15,223 nucleotides of DNA from Myxococcales bacterium (GTDB taxonomy: Bacteria > Myxococcota_A > Polyangia > Palsa-1104): positions 1 through 15,223 of the forward strand of contig JAHFDU010000057.1 in NCBI GenBank assembly GCA_023248835.1, given 5' to 3'. This document shows, piece after piece, positions 7,281 through 15,223 of this stretch. The notes below the pieces were generated by a model, which saw only the letters and a list, made by a program, of their open reading frames with translations, was not told the origin of the DNA and made no database searches. The position numbers and the translations under genes are program-made. The stretch's first letter is position 1. Each line of letters starts with the position of its first letter.

Positions 7281-7307
7281 TTATCGTAATCTACAATGTG
7301 TTATTTA
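7281..7307 (-). promoter_or_regulatory. Sigma-28 (FliA) type flagellar promoter
   Basis: On the - strand TAAA (7307-7304) is followed by exactly 15 bases and then TACGATAA (7288-7281). The enterobacterial sigma-28 consensus is TAAA-N15-GCCGATAA, so the -35 core, the spacing and six of eight -10 bases match. The start would fall near 7273-7275, giving a leader of about 27 bases before the flagellin ATG that contains the AAGGAG site. The position directly upstream of a flagellin gene is where such a promoter is expected. It probably drives both flagellin genes. Confidence 0.75.
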
Positions 7308-7311
7308 GTAC

Positions 7312-7329
7312 TTTTTATTTAAATAAAAA
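7312..7329. other. Perfect AT-only 18-bp palindrome upstream of the flagellin promoter
   Basis: TTTTTATTTAAATAAAAA is a perfect palindrome made only of A and T, two bases from the stop codon of rlmB (7331-7333) and five bases upstream of the -35 box of the flagellin promoter. It could be an UP-like element or protein site for the flagellin promoter, and in the rlmB transcript a weak U-rich end. Both roles are inferred. Confidence 0.45.
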
Positions 7330-7330
7330 A

Positions 7331-8062
7331 CTAATGACATGTTCTTTGACGTAATATTTCATATAACAATGAAGCACCGGCAGCGGCGACATTAAGTGAA
7401 CCCACATTCCCTTGCATTGGAATACAGACGCGCATATCGCATCCACGTAGCACCAGCGGGCGGATGCCAGCGCCTTCGGCACCCAGGACAAGCGCCAAGG
7501 GAACGGTTAAGTCACAGCTCCAGGGCGGCTGACTGTTGGCTGTTTCCGAACCCGCGATCCACAGCCCTGCGGCTTTGAGCTCTTCGAGCGTGCGGGCGAC
7601 ATTGGTGCAAAGCGCGATGCGCATGTGCTCGGTGGCGCCCGCCGAAGCCTTGACCACTGTCGCGTTCACGTGTACGGCCCGATCGCGCGGCACGATGACG
7701 CCGTCGCAACCAAACACATGCGCGCTGCGCACCAACGCGCCCAGATTTTGAGGATCCTGGACGCCATCGAGCACCAGCACCAGTGGCGACCGTCCCGCTT
7801 CCTTGCCGGCGGCGAGAATGGCCTCCACCGACGAATACTGAAATTCGCCAGCGACGGCGCAAATGCCCTGGTGCAGCCCACCATGGGCAAAACTGTCGAG
7901 CTCGCTGCGGCTGCGCTCACTGATAGGGATTTTGGCCTGCCGTGCCAGCTCCAAGAGCGAGGCCAGCCGCTTCACTTCTGCGTCGACGACAAAAATCATT
8001 TCGACCCGCCGCGAGCGCAACGCATTTTCGACCGCGTGGGTGCCGAACAAGAGGCGACTCAT
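7331..8062 (-). CDS. rlmB: 23S rRNA (guanosine-2'-O-)-methyltransferase RlmB (SpoU/TrmH family)
   Basis: Methylates the 2'-OH of G2251 (E. coli numbering) in the peptidyl-transferase P-loop of 23S rRNA, using S-adenosylmethionine. The 243 residues match RlmB in length. The N-terminal substrate-binding domain starts LFGTHAVENALRSRR, and the SPOUT trefoil-knot motifs follow: motif 1 DPQNLGALVRSAHVFG (103-118, with Asn106 and Arg112), motif 2 LVLGAEGAGIRP (191-202) and motif 3 IPMQGNVGSLNVAAA (214-228). The ATG overlaps the pyrF stop in ATGA, so translation is probably coupled. It is the last gene of the proS-pyrF-rlmB group; the AT-rich flagellin control region begins immediately after its stop. 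Related tRNA 2'-O-methyltransferases are the main alternative, but the N-terminal domain favours RlmB. Confidence 0.93.
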   Translation of the reverse strand: MSRLLFGTHAVENALRSRRVEMIFVVDAEVKRLASLLELARQAKIPISERSRSELDSFAHGGLHQGICAVAGEFQYSSVEAILAAGKEAGRSPLVLVLDGVQDPQNLGALVRSAHVFGCDGVIVPRDRAVHVNATVVKASAGATEHMRIALCTNVARTLEELKAAGLWIAGSETANSQPPWSCDLTVPLALVLGAEGAGIRPLVLRGCDMRVCIPMQGNVGSLNVAAAGASLLYEILRQRTCH

Positions 8063-8762
8063 CCGAGCTCTGCCAGCAGAGCGCGAGCCACCGCGCTCGG
8101 ATCAGCGGCGTCACGAATCGGACGCCCTACCACCACAGCACTTGAGCCACGCGCGCGCGCTTCAGCCGCGGTGGCGACGCGTTTTTGATCGCCACTTGAG
8201 GCGCCGGCCGGACGAACGCTCGGCGTCACAACCAAGAAATCTGCGCGCGCCACTTGGCGAATGGCGATGATCTCTTGCGGCGAAGCGATCACTCCGTCGC
8301 AGCCACTCGACTCGGCCAGCTGTGCGCGCTTCACTACCAGATCCTCAAGCGACAAGGATTGACCATCGGCCGCCAAATCTGCTGCCGACAAACTGGTGAG
8401 CACTGTCACTGCCAAAATCTTCGGCGCGTTCAAGGCTTGCTTGGCGGCAGCAACGGCGCGCTCGAGCATGGCGCGCCCGCCGCTGGCATGGACGGTCAGC
8501 AGATCCACGCCGCGTCCGTGTGCAGAGGCGGCAGCCACCGCACGGGCCACAGTTTCGGGAATGTCATGGATTTTCAAATCTAAAAAAATCCGCTTACCAC
8601 GCGAGCAAAGCGCTTCCACCGCCGTCGGCCCAACCGCGGAGAAAAGCTCGAGCCCGATCTTGTAGCGCGTAACCAGATCGCCGAGCGCATCGACCTGGGC
8701 CAGGGCAGCAGCAAGCGTCGGATGATCGAGCGCAACAATCAAGCGCTCGCGGGCATCGCTCA

Positions 8763-8763
<1 letters not shown>
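8059..8763 (-). CDS. pyrF: Orotidine 5'-phosphate decarboxylase
   Basis: Decarboxylates OMP to UMP, the last step of de novo pyrimidine synthesis, in the cytosol. I chose the ATG at 8763, giving 234 residues: it starts just before the conserved LIVALDHPTL strand and shares one base with the proS stop (TAATG). The open frame runs on to 8832, but that extension lies inside proS and has no family match. The catalytic DLKIHDIP motif is intact (Asp62, Lys64, Asp67). Other family elements are YKIGLEL (35-41), TVHASGG, VTVLTS, GVIASP, VTPSVRPAG (179-187) and VVVGRPI near the phosphate-binding end. The length and VTPSVRPAG fit the common bacterial type I form. It ends in a four-base overlap with rlmB. 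Confidence 0.96.
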
Positions 8764-10478
<1,715 letters not shown>

Positions 10479-10572
10479 GCGCGCGAGTATACGTTGGGGC
10501 CGGACTTTATAAATTAAGTTTAGTATAGATACGTTGGGTAGAGTCGAACAGCGCGGTGGGCTTGACCCGATT

Positions 10573-10626
10573 TCACGGACACTCCCCAAGAGAAAGCGCT
10601 GCCGCCAAAAGTTCTTTCTTGGACAT
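10573..10626 (-). other. 17-codon ORF upstream of proS; possible leader peptide or gene remnant
   Basis: In the 225-bp gap between the RlmI-like gene and proS, an ATG at 10626 opens a 17-codon frame reading MSKKELLAAALSLGECP. The first 13 residues resemble the start of small addiction-module or helical accessory proteins, but the frame closes at once and no continuation was found in the other two frames. There is no Shine-Dalgarno. It may be chance, a leader ORF in the proS 5' region, or the remnant of a lost small gene. Confidence 0.2.
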
Positions 10627-10636
10627 GGGATGATGA

Positions 10637-10689
10637 TAGCGAACGCTACAGAAAAAAGCACCCCTGCAATCGACACTTCTTCGACACTT
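10637..10689. repeat. Helically phased direct repeat and small palindrome upstream of proS
   Basis: TCGACACTT occurs twice, at 10670-10678 and 10681-10689, so the copies are 11 bp apart and on the same DNA face. About 20 bp further in the direction of proS is the palindrome TAGCG-AA-CGCTA (10637-10648). Between them, the - strand has a six-T run (10651-10656) preceded by only a three-bp stem, too weak to call a terminator. The arrangement resembles a regulator-binding region for the proS group, or the 3' region of the upstream gene. Confidence 0.35.
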
Positions 10690-10703
10690 TCGTGATCGCG
10701 GCG

Positions 10704-11888
10704 TCAGTTGACATGCAACAGACAAACTTCGAGATAGCGACTCTCGGGTAGCGCGGGCAGCGTCGGATAGTCGGCTGGCAGTCCGCCGACCTCTAAAATC
10801 TGCGCTCTGCGATTTGCAAGCTTGAGACCTTCGTCGAGATACTTGCCAAGGCGCTGCTCGCGAGCGGTGTTGGCCGACAGCCACAGGATGCCGCCCGAGT
10901 CGGGTATCAGCGCCATGGTTTGCGCGATCAGCGCCGGATAGTCCCGCTTCATCGACCAAGCGGAAGCGCGCGCGGCCGAGAAGGTCGGCGGATCGAGCAG
11001 AATGAGATCGTATTTTTCGCCCGCCTCAGCCGCGCGTTTGACATAGCGAGCGACGTCGGAGACTTCGAAGCGAAACTTGGCGTCCTCTGGGTTGAAGCCG
11101 GAAAGGCGAAAATTCTCTGCCGCCCAGCGCAAGACGCCGGAGGACAAGTCGACGCTGGTGACACTCTCGGCGCCGCCGCGCGCCGCCGCTACCGACAGCG
11201 ATCCCGTGTAAGCGAACAAATTGAGCACGCGCCGACCGCGAGTGAAACGACCGAGACCCTGCCGATGTTCGCGCATGTCGGTGAACAATCCAACGTTCAG
11301 TCCGCCGAGCAAATGGGCCTCGTATGGAACACCGTTTTCCTGCACCACCGACGCCTCCGGTGGCGACTCGCCGATGATCTCCTGCCGCACTTGCCCGGGC
11401 GTCGCGCCGCCTCTCGGCCGTAACTTCAAAACCACTCCGCGCAACGCAGCGAGCTTCAGCAAGAGCGCGGAGATGACGCGACCCTGCTCGATGAGGGCGC
11501 GGCTGTAGACATAGAGCACCGCAAATTCGCCCAACCGATCGGCGGTAAATCCAGACAGACCGTCGCCTTCGCCATGCAGCAATCGACAGGTGCTCGGGGC
11601 GCCGTAAAGTCCAAGTTGGCGGCGCAGATGCAGCGCGGATTCAACCCGCGGCCCAAAAAAAACCGCGTTGAGCGGCACCGCGGCACGACCAAACAGATAC
11701 AGCCGCACCACGTCATTTTCGGGATCGGCGACGCCCGAAGCGAGCTCTGTGCCACGCGCATCGAGCAAACGCACCGGTCGGCCGGGGTCGACACTACGCG
11801 CACCGTCGATGTCATCGATTGCGATCAGAGATCGGCCATCCGCGACCTCAGTCTTGATTGCCTCCGAAACCGTCAACGCCAGGCTCAT
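10704..11888 (-). CDS. rlmI: PUA-domain class I SAM-dependent rRNA methyltransferase (RlmI-like)
   Basis: Predicted 23S rRNA base methyltransferase; E. coli RlmI makes m5C1962. From the ATG at 11888 it is 394 residues, the usual RlmI size; a TTG 30 bp upstream is a less likely start. The N-terminal part (about 8-85) is a PUA-like RNA-binding domain, followed by the GEGDGLSGFTADRLG segment (106-120). The catalytic Rossmann domain has the family signature FTDMREHR (202-209), SAM-binding motif I VLNLFAYTGSLS (221-232), an acidic motif II SVDLSS (245-250) and motif IV LLDPPTFS (297-304). The exact target base cannot be read from the sequence. It is divergent from the sigma factor (133-bp gap) and lies upstream of proS on the same strand with a 225-bp gap, so co-transcription with proS is uncertain. 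Confidence 0.9.
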   Translation of the reverse strand: MSLALTVSEAIKTEVADGRSLIAIDDIDGARSVDPGRPVRLLDARGTELASGVADPENDVVRLYLFGRAAVPLNAVFFGPRVESALHLRRQLGLYGAPSTCRLLHGEGDGLSGFTADRLGEFAVLYVYSRALIEQGRVISALLLKLAALRGVVLKLRPRGGATPGQVRQEIIGESPPEASVVQENGVPYEAHLLGGLNVGLFTDMREHRQGLGRFTRGRRVLNLFAYTGSLSVAAARGGAESVTSVDLSSGVLRWAAENFRLSGFNPEDAKFRFEVSDVARYVKRAAEAGEKYDLILLDPPTFSAARASAWSMKRDYPALIAQTMALIPDSGGILWLSANTAREQRLGKYLDEGLKLANRRAQILEVGGLPADYPTLPALPESRYLEVCLLHVN

Positions 11889-12021
11889 CGCGCGAGAGCC
11901 TGGCCGCAACGGGTGCAAAAATCAAGCGCAACTAGTGGAAAAAAATCAAGAAACGGTCTAGGTTGCGAATTCAGTGGCGGCAGTGAGCCATTTTTTTCGC
12001 TGCGCGCCACTTATTACCTAG

Positions 12022-12576
12022 ATGACCCCATTGCGTCCAAACTTGCGATCGGTCTCGACCGAAGCTCCGGCGGAATCGCCCTCTTCAGTTGCGAGCCCGA
12101 TCCTGACGCTTGACGACGCCTATCGCCGCTATTCCCGCTATGTCGCCGCGATCGCTCTGCGGCTGCTCGGGCGCGACAGCGAAGTCGATGACGTCGTGCA
12201 GGACGTGTTTCTGGCGGCGATGAGCGGGCTTGGCATGCTGCGCGATCCCGAAGCGGCGCGTCCTTGGTTGGCGACGGTAACGGTGCGAATGACCCGCCGC
12301 CGATTGCGGCTGCGACGGCTGCGCCAGTTCGTCGGCTTTGATGTCGCCGAGGACGTCAATCTGGCGCTACACGGCAATGCTGAAGCAACCGTGCTGTGGC
12401 GACGTATCTATCTGCTGCTCGACGAGGTCGGAGTGAGCGAACGCCTGGCCTGGACGCTGCGCCATCTCGAAGGCATGGACCTTGCGCAGGTGGCGCAAAC
12501 TTGCGGCTGCTCGCTGGCAACTGCCAAGCGCCGCATCGCGGCTGCACACGTCGCCGTGCAAAGGGGGCTCGGATGA
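12022..12576 (+). CDS. ECF-type RNA polymerase sigma factor
   Basis: A 184-residue sigma-70 family regulator of the extracytoplasmic-function type, directing RNA polymerase to a small regulon. Region 2 spans about 32-100, with the core-binding helix EVDDVVQDVFLAAMSGLG (54-71), then PWLATVTVRMTRRRLRLRRLR, a very basic stretch that contacts the -10 element. Region 4 spans about 120-182 and ends with a helix-turn-helix (GMDLAQVAQTCGCSLATAKRRIAAA, 151-175). Region 3 is missing, as usual for ECF factors. The first 28 residues are Pro/Ser-rich and probably disordered. The ATG at 12022 has no clear Shine-Dalgarno. Its stop overlaps the next start in ATGA, so it is translationally coupled to the FecR-like gene, its likely controller. 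Confidence 0.92.
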   Translation: MTPLRPNLRSVSTEAPAESPSSVASPILTLDDAYRRYSRYVAAIALRLLGRDSEVDDVVQDVFLAAMSGLGMLRDPEAARPWLATVTVRMTRRRLRLRRLRQFVGFDVAEDVNLALHGNAEATVLWRRIYLLLDEVGVSERLAWTLRHLEGMDLAQVAQTCGCSLATAKRRIAAAHVAVQRGLG

Positions 12577-13763
12577 GTCACCTCGAAGATCGTCTGGCCG
12601 AGCTCGGCAAGGAGATTGCGGTCGATTGGAATCTCGAACGATCCGATCGCGTCGAAGCCACACTGCTGCGGCATTACCGTCGTCGCGTCGCACGGCGGCG
12701 AGCGGCACAGGCGCTACTGGTATTGGTGATCGCAGGAGCTGGAATTTTTGGATTGCGCCAACGAATGCGGCCGACTCACGAGCGAGCGGCCAATGAAATC
12801 CAATTTGGCGACGGATCGCTGGCGCGTTTGGCCGACGAAAAAACCGTGCTGCGCAGAGTGACCAAGACGCAGCAATTGATGGTGACTGCGCTCGACGCCG
12901 GACGCGCACAATTTCACATTGTGCACGATCCACATCGCCTGTTTCGGGTCGAAGCGGGCAAGGTGGCGGTCGAAGATCTCGGCACCGACTTTGTACTCGA
13001 ACGACGCGGCGCCGAGCTGGCGGTACAGGTTCTCGACGGTCGAGTGCGGGTGCGCTGGACCGAGGGCGAAGTGGAACTCGGCCGCGGGATGAGCGGAGTC
13101 TATCCGCCGAAAGAAGCGAAACTGCCGGCAGCGAGCGCGGGTTGGGAAGCTGCTGCGGAAACGGCAACTGAGGCGGAAAAGACAGGTGCGCCGAAGGCGG
13201 AGCGGCGCACTGCGCCAGCTCAGAAAACATCTGCAGCCGCAGTGCAGAGATTGCTGATCGACGACCCAGCGCAGATCGACGATCCGCCGAAGCCGGAATC
13301 GCCGCCGACGGTGCAGTGGCGAGCGCTGGCTGAGGCGGGTGATTTTCAGCGTGCGTATGAAGCGCTAAACAAGAATCGTCAAGCGGTACGCGACGCGCCG
13401 GCGGAGTTGCTGCTCGCCTCCGACGTGGCGCGGCTGTCGGGCCATCCCGCTGACGCTGTTCCGCTGCTTGAGCGCGTGCTGCAGGATCATGTAAGCGATG
13501 CACGCGCACCCCTGGCGGCGTTCACGCTTGGGCGGGTACTGCTCGATGAGCTCCATCGCCCCGGTGAGGCTGCCCGCGCGTTTGCCAGCGCCGAGCAGCT
13601 GTCTCCAGACGGCCCGCTGGCTGAAGATGCACTCGGGCGCGAAGTGGAAGCGTGGGCCAAAGCCGGCAATCGCATCGAGGCGCACGCCCGCGCCGAAAGC
13701 TACCTTGCTCGCTATCCGAATGGCCGCCGTGAGGCGCTGGTGAGGAAATTTAGCCAAGAGTGA
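12573..13763 (+). CDS. FecR-domain membrane protein with C-terminal TPR-like repeats (putative sigma regulator)
   Basis: Predicted inner-membrane regulator of the adjacent sigma factor. The ATG at 12573 overlaps the sigma stop and has AAGGGGG seven bases upstream; the open frame from 12396 is ignored because it lies inside the sigma gene. In the 396-residue product, the cytoplasmic part is about 1-45, a single membrane helix is at about 46-61, and a periplasmic FecR-like domain is at about 75-170 (IQFGDGSLARL, FRVEAGKVAVEDLGTDFVLE, VQVLDGRVRVRW). A Glu/Ala/Pro-rich linker (180-245) leads to a helical repeat domain (246-390) with LLLASDVARLSGHPADAVPLLERVL, APLAAFTLGRVLLDEL and AESYLARYPNGRRE. 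The last segments resemble TPR proteins of the YbgF type. This domain order fits sigma/FecR cassettes I know from Myxococcota. Whether it inhibits or activates the sigma factor cannot be told. Confidence 0.9.
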   Translation: MSHLEDRLAELGKEIAVDWNLERSDRVEATLLRHYRRRVARRRAAQALLVLVIAGAGIFGLRQRMRPTHERAANEIQFGDGSLARLADEKTVLRRVTKTQQLMVTALDAGRAQFHIVHDPHRLFRVEAGKVAVEDLGTDFVLERRGAELAVQVLDGRVRVRWTEGEVELGRGMSGVYPPKEAKLPAASAGWEAAAETATEAEKTGAPKAERRTAPAQKTSAAAVQRLLIDDPAQIDDPPKPESPPTVQWRALAEAGDFQRAYEALNKNRQAVRDAPAELLLASDVARLSGHPADAVPLLERVLQDHVSDARAPLAAFTLGRVLLDELHRPGEAARAFASAEQLSPDGPLAEDALGREVEAWAKAGNRIEAHARAESYLARYPNGRREALVRKFSQE

Positions 13764-14671
13764 GATGTGCGGTGGTCAGATTTTTCATCTTTGCGCTTTC
13801 GATCGCGGTTGTGTCGCCGGCACAAGCGCGAGTGGCCGTCGTCATCGATCCGTGTGTGGCGATTTCGTCAGGTGAATTTGAACGGCTGCTGGGAATCGAA
13901 CTTGGCTCTCGCTCGCTGCCCGAAGACGCACGACTGCAACTTAGCTGTGACGAAGCCGGTGTAGCTTTGTCCTTCCGAGCGACGGGGCGACCGTTCTCTG
14001 CGCGAGTGGTTCCGACTGGCAACGGCGACGCAGCAATGCGCGCGCGTCTGCTCGCTCTGGCAAGCGCTGAATTGGTCGCTCAAGCCGACGAACATCCGTC
14101 GCCGCCGATCGCGCCGAGCGCGGTGAAACCAGCGGCACCGGCGGAAACATTTTTCGGCCGCCGCTTCGCGCTCGACGGTTTTGGCAGCATGAGCTATTTC
14201 GCGCGCGCGGGGGCGCTGTTTGGCGGTGGCATTTCTGCTGCGGTCTATCTGCCTCGTCACACCGAGATTTCCCTCGACGTCCGCGCCGAACACGGTCGCC
14301 ACGGAGCCAATGTGGGCGCGGTGGCGATTGACGTCTTGTCGGCGACGGCAAATCTTAGTGGCCACTACGAATGGTCGCGTTTTCGACTCCGGTTCGGCGG
14401 CGGTTTTCGCATCGGCGGTGCGCGGCTGGAGGGTCACCCCAGTCCCGATAGCGCGACAGTGGGAAATGCGCTTTGGGCAGTTTGGGGCGGCCCGATCGTT
14501 ACGGTCGGCGGCCAGGTGGTGATTTGGCGTCGCTTACACTTTTCGTTTGCGCTCGATGGCGGCTACGTCCTTTTGCCGGTGCACGGCTTGTTCGGCCAAA
14601 CCAGTACCAGTCTGGCTGACCTCGATGGTCCGTGGGTGACTGCGAAGATCGGATTCGGGATTTATTTTTAA
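13760..14671 (+). CDS. Exported protein: two-cysteine N-terminal domain plus predicted outer-membrane beta-barrel
   Basis: Third gene of the sigma/FecR cassette. The GTG at 13760 overlaps the FecR stop in GTGA; a second in-frame GTG at 13772 is equally possible. The 303-residue product starts with a signal peptide (about 1-24, cleavage likely after SPAQA). A small periplasmic domain (25-110) carries Cys32 and Cys63, probably disulphide-bonded. A Pro/Ala-rich linker (113-130) leads to a region of alternating hydrophobic strands rich in Gly, aromatic and Arg residues. It ends in GPWVTAKIGFGIYF, with the terminal Phe expected of BamA-inserted barrels. About eight strands seem likely. It is not a TonB-dependent receptor: there is no plug domain and it is far too short. 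Its likely role is an outer-membrane partner, sensor or client of the cassette; the function is unknown. Confidence 0.8.
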   Translation: MRCAVVRFFIFALSIAVVSPAQARVAVVIDPCVAISSGEFERLLGIELGSRSLPEDARLQLSCDEAGVALSFRATGRPFSARVVPTGNGDAAMRARLLALASAELVAQADEHPSPPIAPSAVKPAAPAETFFGRRFALDGFGSMSYFARAGALFGGGISAAVYLPRHTEISLDVRAEHGRHGANVGAVAIDVLSATANLSGHYEWSRFRLRFGGGFRIGGARLEGHPSPDSATVGNALWAVWGGPIVTVGGQVVIWRRLHFSFALDGGYVLLPVHGLFGQTSTSLADLDGPWVTAKIGFGIYF

Positions 14672-14739
14672 AGGGACGGACCTAAGAAGGACCGTCCCTG
14701 CCAACTTCCCCGCCCGCTAACTTTCTTAAGTCCGTCCCC
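14672..14739. repeat. REP-like palindromic element between convergent genes
   Basis: AGGGACGG (14672-14679) pairs with CCGTCCCT (14692-14699) in a hairpin with two inner G-C pairs. A third copy of the core lies inverted at 14725-14739 (CTTAAGTCCGTCCCC), matching GGGACGGACCTAAG (14673-14686) at 13 of 14 positions when reverse-complemented. GGGACGG-CTTAAG palindromes of this style resemble REP sequences mobilised by RAYT transposases; that link is from memory. No transposase gene is in the window. The element sits directly between convergent stops and may also work as a two-way transcription barrier, although no U-run follows the hairpin. Confidence 0.65.
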
Positions 14740-15223
14740 CCGGCAATACTTTGAATGTCTTGCGCGCGTACTTTACCCGCATCGGTTCGATGCCCGACTT
14801 GAGCAGGACCGAACTTGGACACTGACGCAAACCGAGTTCGAAAGTCACCAGCGCTTCGTCGGCGCGATCGAGCGCGTCGAGAATGCCAGCTTTTTCATAA
14901 AAGAGATCTTCCAGCAACCAATCGTCGTCGGCATCAAGAAAACGAAAGGCGCGCTCGACACAGCGCAGCGCATCGGGATAGCGCTCGAGATCGGAGAGCA
15001 CGGCGGCACGCACGTAATAAGCCTCGGCCGATCGCGGGGCGCGACGAATCGCCATGTCGGAGGCGGCAAGCGCCGCCAAATCGTCGTCGAGCGACGAGAG
15101 AATTTGCGACTTCAAGATCCAAGCATCGGCATCGACCGGACGTTCGCGCAGCGCGCGATTGACAAAATCGTTGGCTTCCCACAAATCGGAAGCGCCGTCG
15201 CACGAGCCAAGCAGCCCCCGCGC
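14726..15223 (-). CDS. TPR-repeat protein, 5' end beyond the window
   Basis: The frame is open from the right edge, so the N-terminus is outside the window; 165 codons are visible. A TTG at 15184 could start translation, but the frame continues upstream without a stop (ARGLLGSCDGASDLWEAND), so a longer protein is more likely. The visible part contains at least three TPR-like helix pairs: ANDFVNRALRERPVDADAWI, LAASDMAIRRAPRSAEAYYV and ALRCVERAFRFLDADDDWLL. A fourth, FYEKAGILDALDRADEALVT, follows. TPRs mediate protein-protein contacts; the partner is unknown. The last codons (GGRT) and the TAA stop lie inside the REP-like element, so the C-terminus was probably reshaped by it. It is convergent with the barrel gene, 54 bp away. 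Confidence 0.8.
   Translation of the reverse strand, partial: ARGLLGSCDGASDLWEANDFVNRALRERPVDADAWILKSQILSSLDDDLAALAASDMAIRRAPRSAEAYYVRAAVLSDLERYPDALRCVERAFRFLDADDDWLLEDLFYEKAGILDALDRADEALVTFELGLRQCPSSVLLKSGIEPMRVKYARKTFKVLPGGRT

Noticed and set aside
10641..10665. Intrinsic terminator after the RlmI-like gene (GCA-GGGG-TGC then six T)
   Set aside because: The stem has only three base pairs, too weak to call a terminator.
10479..10676. 66-residue N-terminal extension of ProS
   Set aside because: The canonical ProS N-terminus begins at the ATG at 10478; the extension has no family resemblance.
12367..13509. 380-codon ORF on the - strand
   Set aside because: Antisense to the FecR-like gene and the sigma gene end; Pro/Arg/Ala-rich translation typical of the complement of a GC-rich gene.
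13765..13964. ATG start at 13765 or 13767-frame ORF for the third cassette gene
   Set aside because: It is out of frame with the signal peptide and barrel; the GTG at 13760 or 13772 is in the right frame.

Overview
The window is a GC-rich stretch, punctuated by one AT-rich promoter island near 7.26-7.33 kb, from a flagellated Gram-negative bacterium. The best guess is a flagellate member of the Myxococcota/deltaproteobacterial lineage. Three things point there: an ECF sigma factor coupled to a FecR protein with a C-terminal repeat domain and a small outer-membrane barrel protein, periplasmic proteins with a CPDE-type two-cysteine domain, and a REP-like palindromic repeat between genes. This placement is inference from gene content; no rRNA, tRNA, CRISPR array, integrase or insertion sequence was found.

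Layout. Positions 1-372 hold the 3' part of a + strand gene (two-cysteine periplasmic-type domain) that runs antisense into the end of ppdK. Positions 3739-297 (-) are an amidase and pyruvate phosphate dikinase, probably co-transcribed. A 70-bp gap with an operator-like palindrome separates them from a divergent polytopic membrane protein of unknown function (3810-5240, +). A 259-bp spacer follows, carrying a GACGCC hexamer array, and then the flagellin locus on the - strand: a short near-canonical flagellin (5500-6288) and, upstream of it, a very divergent flagellin paralogue (6441-7247). A good sigma-28-type promoter precedes the divergent copy, and a hairpin-rich 152-bp spacer lies between the two genes.

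From 11888 down to 7331 (-) is a housekeeping group: an RlmI-like rRNA methyltransferase, then (after a 225-bp gap) proS, pyrF and rlmB. The last three overlap at TAATG and ATGA junctions and should be translationally coupled. Divergent from this group, 12022-14671 (+) is a three-gene module: ECF sigma factor, FecR-like membrane protein and exported beta-barrel protein, joined by ATGA and GTGA overlaps. This looks like a cell-surface signalling cassette. A REP-like palindromic element lies between it and a convergent TPR protein that runs off the right edge, and the element supplies the TPR gene's last codons and stop.

The most interesting parts are the divergent, cysteine-bearing flagellin transcribed ahead of the normal one, and the sigma/FecR/barrel cassette.
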